A stretch of 64,000 bases of DNA from CAZHRC01 sp964533865. GTDB lineage: Bacteria; Bacillota; Clostridia; Tissierellales; Peptoniphilaceae. The notes under the pieces are model-generated. The model was not told where the DNA came from, ran no database searches, and was given only the letters and a program-made list of their open reading frames with translations. How positions within the stretch are numbered: position 1 is the stretch's first letter; each line of letters opens with the position of its first letter. The position numbers and the translations under genes were made by a program. Of this stretch, positions 1 through 7,597 are shown piece by piece. Location of the stretch: assembly GCA_964533865.1 (NCBI GenBank), contig CAZHRC010000009.1:1-64000 (forward strand), read 5' to 3'.

Positions 1-39
1 AGGCGAGGGTCGCGAGTTCGAATCTCGTCTTCCGCTCCA
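1..39 (+). tRNA. tRNA-Gly, 3' part only (cut by window start)
   Basis: The window opens inside a tRNA. The T arm (GCGAG-TTCGAAT-CTCGT), the 3' acceptor strand CTTCCGC, discriminator U and encoded CCA (37-39) are visible. The 5' acceptor strand implied is GCGGAAG, and together with U73 this is the usual bacterial tRNA-Gly. The anticodon lies outside the window, so the isoacceptor is not known. Confidence 0.8.
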
Positions 40-61
40 TTTTTATTGAAAATGGGTATAT

Positions 62-138
62 GCACTGTTAGCCCAGCTGGATAGAGCGTTCGGCTACGAA
101 CCGAAAGGTCGGGGGTTCGAATCCCTCACAGTGCGCCA
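62..138 (+). tRNA. tRNA-Arg(ACG)
   Basis: A complete 77-nt cloverleaf. Acceptor GCACTGT (62-68) pairs with ACAGTGC (128-134), followed by discriminator G and encoded CCA. The anticodon stem is TTCGG/CCGAA around loop CTACGAA, which gives anticodon ACG at 96-98; A34 is expected to be deaminated to inosine. The T arm contains GTTCGAATC. It follows the tRNA-Gly by 22 nt, so the two are probably one transcript. Confidence 0.96.
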
Positions 139-139
139 G

Positions 140-168
140 AGCGTCGGATAATTCCGGCGCTTATTTTT
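140..168 (+). terminator. Terminator of the tRNA operon
   Basis: A 9-bp stem AGCGTCGGA / TCCGGCGCT (one T-G pair) with loop TAAT is followed by TATTTTTAT. It starts directly after the tRNA-Arg CCA end and closes the tRNA transcript. Confidence 0.8.
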
Positions 169-183
169 ATTTGAGGAGATATT

Positions 184-603
184 ATGATTGAGTATCGTGT
201 CGTTTCAGATAGTGTTTTTTCGATTGAAGCAGATGGTATTTTGTACTTCGGAAGTCATGTCCTCATCGATAAGTCTTATCAAACCTTAATTGATCTGGGT
301 GGGCCTATTGTCGGGGACGCTCTTAGCTACTTGACGAGCCTCGAAAGTTACCGTGTTCAAGCGATTCCTGCGGGAAAGCTGGACGCTCGATATCTATTGA
401 TTTCACCTAATAGAGATTGGGACCATACGTATGAGGATCTTTTTTACAAAGCGTTGATCACTGCGATAAAGGATTATCAAATCCATAGTATTGGCATTGA
501 TGCTTCGGTCGATGAAAATCTCGATTTAATTAAATCGATAATAGCGGAGCTAGAGGCTAGTGATATTCCATGGGATATGACCGTATTGAGTTGTAAAGGA
601 TGA
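184..603 (+). CDS. Diverged macro-domain-like protein
   Basis: A 139-residue soluble protein of unknown role. The order of elements resembles a macro domain (ADP-ribose-type binding fold): an early strand and turn where macro domains have the NAAN loop, a GGPIVGDAL helix, the PAGKLDARYLLIS segment (residues 62-74, compare G-x-L-x-A-x-Y-I-I), then a helix followed by the strand HSIGIDAS. The canonical NAAN and glycine-rich ligand loops are not recognisable, so ligand binding may be altered or lost. The start is supported by GAGGAG 6 nt upstream of the ATG. It follows the tRNA terminator and begins the small accessory group. Family assignment is inference from pattern only. Confidence 0.55.
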   Translation: MIEYRVVSDSVFSIEADGILYFGSHVLIDKSYQTLIDLGGPIVGDALSYLTSLESYRVQAIPAGKLDARYLLISPNRDWDHTYEDLFYKALITAIKDYQIHSIGIDASVDENLDLIKSIIAELEASDIPWDMTVLSCKG

Positions 604-661
604 TGGTAGATTCTAATGTCAGCCGTTATTCGCTTTGTTGTTCTGTTGAAAGGGGGCGCCT

Positions 662-1416
662 TTGAGACTGGTGAAGTACTATTTGGATTGTGTGACGGAT
701 GAGGGTACGGTCGTCGTGATTTATTCTGCGATTCTAGAACTTGGTCCACTGAAAATTCCTTACGAGTGTATCATCATAAAACATCCCAATTCAAGGACCC
801 GTCAATTTCAGTCCTTTCGCCGTGGCAGACTCGATCGCTTCGGAGGGGGCCAATGGAGAAACGATTATCTACAGGGTTCGGGTTTATGGGAGGGTGGGCA
901 GGATGTGGGATCTCAACATCTCCTGCAAACCGAGCAGGGCGATATTTTTTGGCATTGCTTCGCCATTGGTTCCGATGTGACGATTGTTCATGGGCAAAAC
1001 CGTTATTTAGGAAAAGGGTATGGCGAGGTTGTCGAAATACCATACCGATTTGGAAGTTGCCTTTTACTTACCTTAGATGGGGGAGATGGTTGGCTGAAGA
1101 ATCGAAACGTTATTTTGTTTGGGTTGATTGGAATGGAAATTCTCCTGTGAGTCGTGGTTGGGATGATTGTGGTGAAGTAGGAGATCTTCAATTTGAAGGG
1201 GCGTTCATTCGTGGCAACAATGCGTTACTCCAACTTGGCAGGGCAGATGATCTGCGCGTGGGCGTGGTATCCGAAAGCATTCTTGGTGAACGGTCTTTTT
1301 CGGCACTTTTTTTGCCAAAGGGCTTAAAGCATATCAAAGAAAGGAAATACACCGGTATCGCTAGGTTTAATGGGGAGTGCGGAAAGGTGATATATAAGGA
1401 TGTGTTATGGGGATGA
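662..1416 (+). pseudogene. Frameshifted lipocalin/CrtC-like hypothetical gene
   Basis: Two overlapping frames together read as one protein of about 250 residues. Frame 2 (TTG start at 662 behind GGGGG) gives the N-terminal part, with KYYLDCVTDEG, GDIFWHCF and GKGYGEVVE. The C-terminal part continues in frame 1 with IPIWKLPFTYLRWGRWL and VWVDWNG and ends at 1416. The joined motif G-x-GY-x-E-x-x-E...PxWxLP...LRWGR is typical of a family of hypothetical proteins related to the lipocalin-like hydroxyneurosporene-synthase (CrtC) fold. One base appears to be missing near 1031-1041. This is a real frameshift or a sequence error. The next gene starts inside its last codons (10-bp overlap), so they were translationally coupled. 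Confidence 0.6.
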
Positions 1417-2786
1417 GAAAACTTGGTAAAATTGCTTATGGCTCATTATTTGCCGTGATCATCCCCATTTATTTATATCTATTATCTCAAAAGCTGACTA
1501 TCGATTTACCATTGGTTCTATCACCGAACATCGGTGGTGTTTTCGCACTTGTTGGTCTCATTATCATGTGCTGGGCGATGTTGGATATTAAGATGAAGGG
1601 TAAAGGGCTTCCAATGAATGCCTACCCGCCAAAAAAATTGGTGACCGATGGGATATATGGCTGGATTGCTCATCCCATATACGTTGGATTTTCATTAATT
1701 GTATTCGGTGGTGCTATTGTCATGAAGTCATCATCAGGAGTGTATATTTTGACGCCTGTAGTCATCGCAGGTTGCGTTGCATTGGCCATAGGCTATGAAA
1801 ACCATGATCTTAAACAGCGTTTTGGAAGATTACCTCATCCCATTCTCGGGGCTCGACGTATCTTAGCGCCAATAGCACATTTTATTCACTTAGATCGTCT
1901 ATGGCATTATTTGATTCATTGGGCGGAAAAACGCGCAAATAGTTGGAAGTCTTGGCAATTTGGTCCCCTTCGTGTGATGAATCATTTTCTTTACTCTGGT
2001 TTGGCTGGCGGTATTGGTGCGGCAGTGATGACTCTTGTTGTCGGTAAGTCAGGTTTGATCTATATTGTCATTTTCATGTTGGCGGGTCTGTTGGGCTCTG
2101 CATTGATAGGACAAGTGTTTGTCGGATCGTCAAATCAATTGAGCCGGCCATTTGGGTATTTTGGCGGATTATTAGGGATAAGTTTGTTGGGGGTGGGCCT
2201 AAGTATACCCTTTCCTGAATCACTGACGGTGCTGGCAGGAGTTTCTTTTGCAGCTCCGTGGGTTCAGGGAATTGGCAGGGTGCGTTGTTTGGTCCAAGGG
2301 TGTTGCCACGGCGACGACACCACAGCAGAGCGAGGGATTGTGGTCACCAATCCCCATTCAAGAGTATGTGCTCTGTCCAATAAATGTCATGTATCTATCC
2401 ATCCGACACAACTCTACTCTATGGTAGGAAATTTAATTCTAGGGTGTTATTTGTTTTTTTTATGGCTATTACGTGTAGAGGCTACCGTTATTATCGGGAG
2501 TTATTTAATCGGAGCAGGAGCGACGCGATTTATCGAAGAATCTTTTAGAGGAGAACCCTTGACACCGATTATTAATGGGTTGAGATTGTACCAATGGTTA
2601 AGTATTGGGATGTATGTTGCTGGCCTAGTTGTGTACTTTATTTCATCCCATCAGGTCCCTAAGTTAGATTTCAAATCATGGCCTTTTCCGATGATTATTG
2701 GCATAGTTTTTTTCTTTGTTTGCGGTTTGGCGATGAGCTCAGATTTTCCAAATTCCAACAGAAGATTTAGCCGATTATCGGGATAG
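1407..2786 (+). CDS. Membrane fusion: ICMT-like methyltransferase + Lgt-like transferase
   Basis: A 459-residue polytopic membrane protein with two halves. Residues about 1-145 resemble the isoprenylcysteine carboxyl methyltransferase/phospholipid methyltransferase family (VTDGIYGWIAHPIY at 79-92, then a membrane segment and an E-N-H-D-L-K-x-x-F-G end). Residues about 190-415 resemble prolipoprotein diacylglyceryl transferase (Lgt): RPFGYFGGLLGI (247-258), GRVRCLVQGCCHG (290-302), HPTQLYS (332-338), RFIEESFRGE (374-383). Usual Lgt landmarks are altered: the His of Y-H-G-G is Phe, and the Asn of G-R-x-G-N-F is Cys. It is therefore unlikely to be the house-keeping Lgt. Substrate is unknown; a lipid-modifying role is inferred. 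The ATG overlaps the upstream frameshifted gene by 10 bp. Confidence 0.75.
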   Translation: MGMRKLGKIAYGSLFAVIIPIYLYLLSQKLTIDLPLVLSPNIGGVFALVGLIIMCWAMLDIKMKGKGLPMNAYPPKKLVTDGIYGWIAHPIYVGFSLIVFGGAIVMKSSSGVYILTPVVIAGCVALAIGYENHDLKQRFGRLPHPILGARRILAPIAHFIHLDRLWHYLIHWAEKRANSWKSWQFGPLRVMNHFLYSGLAGGIGAAVMTLVVGKSGLIYIVIFMLAGLLGSALIGQVFVGSSNQLSRPFGYFGGLLGISLLGVGLSIPFPESLTVLAGVSFAAPWVQGIGRVRCLVQGCCHGDDTTAERGIVVTNPHSRVCALSNKCHVSIHPTQLYSMVGNLILGCYLFFLWLLRVEATVIIGSYLIGAGATRFIEESFRGEPLTPIINGLRLYQWLSIGMYVAGLVVYFISSHQVPKLDFKSWPFPMIIGIVFFFVCGLAMSSDFPNSNRRFSRLSG

Positions 2787-2885
2787 AATGGCTGAAAATA
2801 GAGATTAGCGCTCTCAGAGTCGCGATTCTAAAGGGATGAGTTGGCAAGGGGGTTTACCTTGACTTTTTTGCCTCTTGGAGGTATG

Positions 2886-3548
2886 ATGTTAGCAATGAGA
2901 AAGGGAGTGTTAATTATTTTTGCTGAAACACACAAAATCATTGCTCGAAAAGTAAACAAGACGATTGAAGAACGCTACAATATAAAATTAAACGAAAGAA
3001 AACTTCTTTGGGGTTCTGTAGCTCCGGATATTTTACCGAAATACAGACTCTATCGACACTACCAAGCGGAAAGTTTGGATTTTGTCGTTAACGAAATTAT
3101 AGGATTGATCTACATTACGCGTTTTTTTGACTCCAGTTATCTGTTCGAAAGCATCAGTAAAAGTGTGTTTAGCAGAAAATTAGGTGTGATAAGCCACTAC
3201 TTATCCGACTATTGTTGTCAACCACACTTTGAACGTTGGACTTTTGACGACAACATGATTAAGCACGTCACTTACGAAAAACGACTAAATACCTTAGCTA
3301 TGGCACACGATTTTGAAGAGCAGCCCTTACAGTGTTCACTCGAAGCTGAAGCGTTTGACGTGGTATCGCTCCGTCATGCCCTGACGGCTTTTATTGAAGG
3401 CGCAGTCGAGCAGTACGCAGCAGAACCTGGTGCAGGCAAAGATCTCGATTTTGCAATGTCCTTAAATGTCGCCGTTTTTTCTTTTGTTATCGATACGGTA
3501 CATGCGTTGAGCATGGAGAAAGAACCGGTTTTTGCGCTACAAATCTAA
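2886..3548 (+). CDS. Zinc-dependent phospholipase C-like protein
   Basis: A protein of about 220 residues resembling the zinc-dependent phospholipase C/S1-P1 nuclease-like fold. Candidate metal ligands in family order are the N-terminal THK (H16), WGSVAPD (D48), H58 and the HYLSDYCCQPH block (H104, D108, H114). No convincing signal peptide is seen, so it may be cytoplasmic. I chose the ATG at 2886, 4 nt after GGAGG (2877-2881). A TTG start at 2841 in the same frame would add 15 residues and has no good ribosome-binding site; ATG at 2883 is too close to the GGAGG and ATG at 2895 too far. Activity on phospholipid is inferred from family, not shown. Confidence 0.65.
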   Translation: MLAMRKGVLIIFAETHKIIARKVNKTIEERYNIKLNERKLLWGSVAPDILPKYRLYRHYQAESLDFVVNEIIGLIYITRFFDSSYLFESISKSVFSRKLGVISHYLSDYCCQPHFERWTFDDNMIKHVTYEKRLNTLAMAHDFEEQPLQCSLEAEAFDVVSLRHALTAFIEGAVEQYAAEPGAGKDLDFAMSLNVAVFSFVIDTVHALSMEKEPVFALQI

Positions 3549-3562
3549 AGGTTATGACAATC

Positions 3563-3703
3563 AAAATAAAGGCCTCTTTTTTTTGCGCTCAAATTTAGCG
3601 CATTGAGGAGCCGACAGGACAGGACTGTTTTCCGATGTGGTGACTGCGTGCCGATTAAGGATTTCACACGGAGCACTAGGAAAAGAGGCGTGTCCTTTAT
3701 TTT
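3563..3703 (+). ncRNA. Unclassified structured RNA / leader before the ruv operon
   Basis: A 141-nt element closed by an 18-bp stem. AAAATAAAGGCCTCTTTT (3563-3580) pairs with AAAAGAGG (3681-3688) plus CCTTTATTTT (3694-3703), with a 5-nt bulge CGTGT. Inside are hairpins GCGCT/AGCGC (3585-3601), ACAG/CTGT (3614-3628) and GTGCCG/CGG-AG-CAC (3648-3676). An alternative pairing TTTTCC/GGAAAA competes with the top of the closing stem. The 3' strand runs into a T-rich tract, so the closing stem could act as a terminator or attenuator for the gene at 3731. It matches no riboswitch, T-box, SRP or 6S signature I know. The strand is inferred from neighbours and the T tract. Confidence 0.5.
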
Positions 3704-3730
3704 TTCTTTAAATCGAAAGAAAGGGGGGAT

Positions 3731-4462
3731 ATGATGGTATTAAGTCCAAGAGAATCGGATTATTTGGAACGTCAGTTGGAATACAGCTTTTTATATAATA
3801 GCGATCCCAATGCCATCCATGTCCTTCTTTCTATTCTTGATCATCAAAGCAATATTAGCGCTTTGATGCCAAAGTACCAATGTACACGTAATATTGGATC
3901 GGCTTTGAAGCGAACGCTCAAACACCGTAAAGATAAAGACGGGATTATACATACCCTAAAACGTTTGATCAACGATGATACCAATCGATTTGAACTGGCC
4001 ATGTACCTTCACGGGTATCGCCATGCTTTAAGAGACAAGTCCAAAGTTGATCAGTTAGAATACGCTGGACTCGAAATTTTTGGTGCGGAGTATCTTTACA
4101 ATGCGACTACGCTCTTTCATCAAACGAATGAGCGCAGAGTGTTGAAGATGCAAGTTAGCTATTGTAACGAGATTCAACGTAAAGACGCTTTAAAACGATC
4201 GATTAAGAAATTGGCCAACTACTATTGTGATAAAGTGATTCGCCATAAGATCTATAACCTCAACCGTTATTTGGACAAACAATTGATCATCGATTATGAG
4301 GACGCGAGCAACATCGTTTTTGATGAAGACTACCTGACTATTGCGGAACTTTCGATGGTCTATCGAAAATTTGTCCTTTATTTAGTGCGCAATATTTGCC
4401 GCGTGTACTTAGATGCCTATTGGACGGGGTTAAATGACGCGGTACTAAAAAGGTATCTCTAA
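3731..4462 (+). CDS. Hypothetical protein coupled to ruvC
   Basis: A 243-residue, mostly helical, charged protein with no signal peptide, membrane segment or motif I recognise. The C-terminal half is rich in Tyr, Arg and Lys (for example LANYYCDKVIRHKIYNLNRY), which would suit a nucleic-acid partner, but this is only a guess. AAGGGGGG lies 3-4 nt upstream of the ATG; a second in-frame ATG follows one codon later. Its stop overlaps the ruvC start in TAATG, so translation is coupled. That points to a role near Holliday-junction processing or simply to operon history. The structured RNA at 3563-3703 precedes it. Confidence 0.75.
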   Translation: MMVLSPRESDYLERQLEYSFLYNSDPNAIHVLLSILDHQSNISALMPKYQCTRNIGSALKRTLKHRKDKDGIIHTLKRLINDDTNRFELAMYLHGYRHALRDKSKVDQLEYAGLEIFGAEYLYNATTLFHQTNERRVLKMQVSYCNEIQRKDALKRSIKKLANYYCDKVIRHKIYNLNRYLDKQLIIDYEDASNIVFDEDYLTIAELSMVYRKFVLYLVRNICRVYLDAYWTGLNDAVLKRYL

Positions 4463-4956
4463 TGAGAATATTGGGCATCGATCCAGGTCTTGCGATAATG
4501 GGCTACGGTATTATCGAAGTTGAAGGCAACCGCATGCAAATGCTTGAGTACGGCTGTGTGACAACGGCATCGACTAGTGAAACGCCACAACGTTTAAAAG
4601 TGATTTACGATGAACTTCAAGATATTATACGCCAGTATTCCCCAGACGATATGGCTATCGAAGAGTTGTTTTTCAACAAAAACGTCTCGACGGCTATTTT
4701 GGTAGGGCAAGCGCGTGGTGTTGAGATATTAACGGCGGTTAATGCATCAATTCCCGTATACGAATACACCCCTTTGCAAGTAAAACAAGCGGTGACTGGG
4801 TATGGGCGTGCGGACAAACAACAGATTCAAGAGAATGTTAAAATGCTCTTGAACTTAAACGGCATACCTAAGCCAGATGATGCTGCGGATGCTCTTGCGG
4901 TCGCGATTTGTCACGCCTTTGGCTTGAAATTCAAGGACCTTTATAAAATGAAATGA
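4462..4956 (+). CDS. ruvC: Holliday junction endonuclease RuvC
   Basis: A 164-residue RuvC, the nuclease that cuts Holliday junctions with RuvAB in recombinational repair. The RNase H-like acidic residues are present: D7 in MRILGIDPG, E67 in MAIEELFF, and D140 and D143 in the PDDAADALA block. The FFNKNVSTAILVGQARG helix is typical. The length is normal. It overlaps the upstream unknown gene by one base and precedes ruvA by 7 bp. Confidence 0.97.
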   Translation: MRILGIDPGLAIMGYGIIEVEGNRMQMLEYGCVTTASTSETPQRLKVIYDELQDIIRQYSPDDMAIEELFFNKNVSTAILVGQARGVEILTAVNASIPVYEYTPLQVKQAVTGYGRADKQQIQENVKMLLNLNGIPKPDDAADALAVAICHAFGLKFKDLYKMK

Positions 4957-4963
4957 GGACTTT

Positions 4964-5545
4964 ATGTTTCAGTATATTATAGGAGAGATTCAACACATTG
5001 GGGAAAACTACATTGTGCTTGAAAACAACGGGATAGGATACAAAATTCAAACGTCGGTTACCACTTGCGAGGCGTTGAATCTCTATGATTCGCAAAAAAT
5101 CTACACCGACTTCGTCGTTCGAGAAGATGGTGTTTTTTTATATGGTTTTTTGACCCACCAAGAATTATCAATGTATTTGTTATTGACCGGTATCTCATCC
5201 ATTGGGCCCAAAAACGGTCTGTCGATTATGTCCACCCTATCTGTTGATGCGATTAAGACGGCAGTGTTAACGAATGATATCGCCATGCTGTCAAAAGCCC
5301 CTGGCATTGGAAAGAAAACGGCCAGTCGTATCGTCTTGGAACTGGTAGATAAGATTAAACAAGATAACTTTGTCCCGGTCATAGCACCTGATACGCCATT
5401 GACAGATGATCGGGAAACCGCTGTTGAGGCGTTGATCAATTTAGGGTACTATCGATCGGATGTGGTGTCGGCACTGTCTCATGTAGACGGATCGGCGAGT
5501 TTGGAAATGTTGATCAAAGAAGGGCTTAAAAGGCTATCGAAGTGA
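4964..5545 (+). CDS. ruvA: Holliday junction helicase subunit RuvA
   Basis: A 193-residue RuvA, the tetrameric junction-binding subunit that loads RuvB rings. The N-terminal OB-type domain (1-60), two helix-hairpin-helix motifs (SSIGPKNGLS near 78-88 and APGIGKKTASRI near 112-123), and a short C-terminal RuvB-contact domain (about 150-193) are in the normal order. GAGG precedes the ATG. It sits between ruvC and ruvB. Confidence 0.97.
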   Translation: MFQYIIGEIQHIGENYIVLENNGIGYKIQTSVTTCEALNLYDSQKIYTDFVVREDGVFLYGFLTHQELSMYLLLTGISSIGPKNGLSIMSTLSVDAIKTAVLTNDIAMLSKAPGIGKKTASRIVLELVDKIKQDNFVPVIAPDTPLTDDRETAVEALINLGYYRSDVVSALSHVDGSASLEMLIKEGLKRLSK

Positions 5546-5556
5546 GGAGGTGACCT

Positions 5557-6573
5557 ATGCGCGATGCCAACGAACGCATTGTGGGCAGTGTTCAGATTGA
5601 AGAGGATAGAGGGATAGACTTTAGCCTACGACCGAAATGGATGAAAGACTATATCGGTCAAGATAAAGCGAAGGAAAAATTGGATATTTTTATCCAAGCG
5701 GCGAGAGAGCGTGGTGAATCGTTGGATCACGTGTTACTCCACGGGCCACCTGGTTTGGGAAAAACCACTCTTGCCAATATCATAGCCAATGAGATGGGCG
5801 TCAACATCCGAGTAACTTCGGGGCCCGCCATCGAAAAACAAGGGGATTTGGCGAGTATTTTAACCAATCTCAACGAAGGGGATATTTTGTTCATCGATGA
5901 GATTCACCGCATCAACCGAAACGTTGAAGAGGTGCTTTACCCGGCGATGGAGGACTTTGCGCTGGATATAATCATTGGTAAAGGGCCAAGCGCACGGAGT
6001 TTGCGCATCGATTTGGAACATTTTACGTTGATCGGGGCTACGACTCGAGCGGGTATGTTGAGCTCGCCCTTGCGAGATCGCTTTGGGGTTATGCTCAACT
6101 TAGAGCTTTATGACACAGTGGACTTGTCCCACATTGTCAATCGATCGGCATCGATATTAGATGTGGCGATCGACAGTGGCGGCGCCGATGAAATTGCTCG
6201 TCGATCCCGTGGTACTCCGCGTATTGCCAACCGTTTGTTGAGACGTGTGAGAGACTATGCTCAGGTGCGAGCTGATGGCATCGTCACAGAACAGGTGAGC
6301 AAGAAAGGTCTCAATCTTCTCGAGATTGATGATCGAGGACTCGATAATGTAGACCGTAGAATCATTATGACGATTATTGAAAACTTCGATGGGGGTCCAG
6401 TAGGGATCGATACTATCGCTGCCTCCACTGGCGAGGAGCGAGTGACGATTGAAGATGTTTATGAACCTTATTTGTTGCAGATCGGCTTCTTAAATCGAAC
6501 GCCGAGAGGCAGGATTGTTAGTCCGCGGGCTTACAAACACTATGGGGTAGATAGGATGGATTATGAAAGTTGA
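5557..6573 (+). CDS. ruvB: Holliday junction branch-migration ATPase RuvB
   Basis: A 338-residue AAA+ motor that pumps DNA through the RuvA-bound junction. Walker A is GPPGLGKT (63-70); Walker B FIDEIH ends at residue 117; sensor-type segment IGATTRAGMLSSPLRDRFG follows; the C-terminal winged helix carries FLNRTPRGR. GAGGAGGTGA precedes the ATG. The end overlaps queA by 11 bp, so ruvCAB and queA-tgt form one transcript, a common arrangement in bacteria. Confidence 0.98.
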   Translation: MRDANERIVGSVQIEEDRGIDFSLRPKWMKDYIGQDKAKEKLDIFIQAARERGESLDHVLLHGPPGLGKTTLANIIANEMGVNIRVTSGPAIEKQGDLASILTNLNEGDILFIDEIHRINRNVEEVLYPAMEDFALDIIIGKGPSARSLRIDLEHFTLIGATTRAGMLSSPLRDRFGVMLNLELYDTVDLSHIVNRSASILDVAIDSGGADEIARRSRGTPRIANRLLRRVRDYAQVRADGIVTEQVSKKGLNLLEIDDRGLDNVDRRIIMTIIENFDGGPVGIDTIAASTGEERVTIEDVYEPYLLQIGFLNRTPRGRIVSPRAYKHYGVDRMDYES

Positions 6574-7597
6574 GGCATTTGATTTTGACCTGGATGAATC
6601 GCTGATCGCTCAGCATCCCATCGCCAACCGCCAAGAATCGCGGTTAATGGTATTGGATCGAGTATCAGGGAAGATCACCCACGGTCGTTTTAGCGATATT
6701 ACGACGTATTTAGAACCTGGAGATGCCCTGATCGTCAACGATTCTCGTGTGCTGCCTGCTCGACTTTACGGACATCGCCACGGTAAAGATGAGTTGATCG
6801 AGGTGTTGTTGCTGAAGAAAAACGGCGAAAAATGCTGGGAGTGTTTGGTTAAACCGGGCAGGAAAATGAAAGTTGGCACCCAAGTGGTCTTTGACGATGC
6901 GTTGTCGGCGAAAGTGGTCGCTATCGACGAGGAAGGACTTAGAACCCTTGCCTTTGATTATGATGGAATTTTTGAAGCGCATTTGGACCGTTTAGGGGAG
7001 ATGCCGCTACCGCCATACATCAAAGAGAGATTGGAAGATAAAGAGCGGTATCAAACAGTATACGCCAAGGAACTGGGATCATCGGCAGCGCCGACTGCAG
7101 GACTTCACTTTACCGAGTCACTGCTTCAACAAATTGCCGACAAAGGCGTACGCATTGGCTACTTGACGCTACACGTGGGGCTGGGGACATTTCGACCCGT
7201 AAAAGTGGACGATGTTCTCGAACACAAAATGCATTCGGAGTTTTATACTGTGCCCGAAGAGACGGCTGCACTCATCGCCGATACTAAAGCCAAAGGAGGC
7301 CGAGTGTTTGCCGTTGGTACCACATCGACTCGTACATTGGAGTCGGTGGCACGTGATGCGGGTAAAGTCGTTGCTAAGTCAGGTTGGACGGATATTTTTA
7401 TTTATCCTGGCTACAGGTTCCAAGTGATCGATGGGTTGATCACGAACTTTCATTTGCCTAAATCCACATTGATGATGTTGGTATCAGCGTTTGCTGGAAG
7501 AGATCATATTATGGACGCCTATCGATGTGCAACGAAAGAATGCTATCGCTTTTTTAGTTTTGGCGATGCGATGATAATTACAGAGGAGACAACGTGA
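6563..7597 (+). CDS. queA: S-adenosylmethionine:tRNA ribosyltransferase-isomerase QueA
   Basis: A 344-residue QueA, which moves the ribosyl part of SAM onto preQ1 in tRNA to make epoxyqueuosine. Family landmarks include FDFDLDESLIAQHP near the N terminus, the LPARLYGHR segment, LPPYIKER, GSSAAPTAGLHFT and the C-terminal LITNFHLPKSTLMMLVSAFAG. It overlaps ruvB by 11 bp upstream and tgt by 4 bp downstream, so it is translated as part of the ruv-queuosine operon. Confidence 0.97.
   Translation: MKVEAFDFDLDESLIAQHPIANRQESRLMVLDRVSGKITHGRFSDITTYLEPGDALIVNDSRVLPARLYGHRHGKDELIEVLLLKKNGEKCWECLVKPGRKMKVGTQVVFDDALSAKVVAIDEEGLRTLAFDYDGIFEAHLDRLGEMPLPPYIKERLEDKERYQTVYAKELGSSAAPTAGLHFTESLLQQIADKGVRIGYLTLHVGLGTFRPVKVDDVLEHKMHSEFYTVPEETAALIADTKAKGGRVFAVGTTSTRTLESVARDAGKVVAKSGWTDIFIYPGYRFQVIDGLITNFHLPKSTLMMLVSAFAGRDHIMDAYRCATKECYRFFSFGDAMIITEETT

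Noticed and set aside
766..1041. The first part of the second frame (766-1416) as a separate gene start
   Set aside because: Only its C-terminal part (from about 1042) fits the family motif; the earlier part is Arg/Trp-rich out-of-frame translation. The N terminus belongs to the other frame from 662.
3563..3703. 6S RNA or a known riboswitch
   Set aside because: The 5' side carries about 65 nt of hairpins against 4 nt on the 3' side, unlike the rod-and-bubble 6S fold, and no T-box, TPP, SAM, SRP or similar motif is present.
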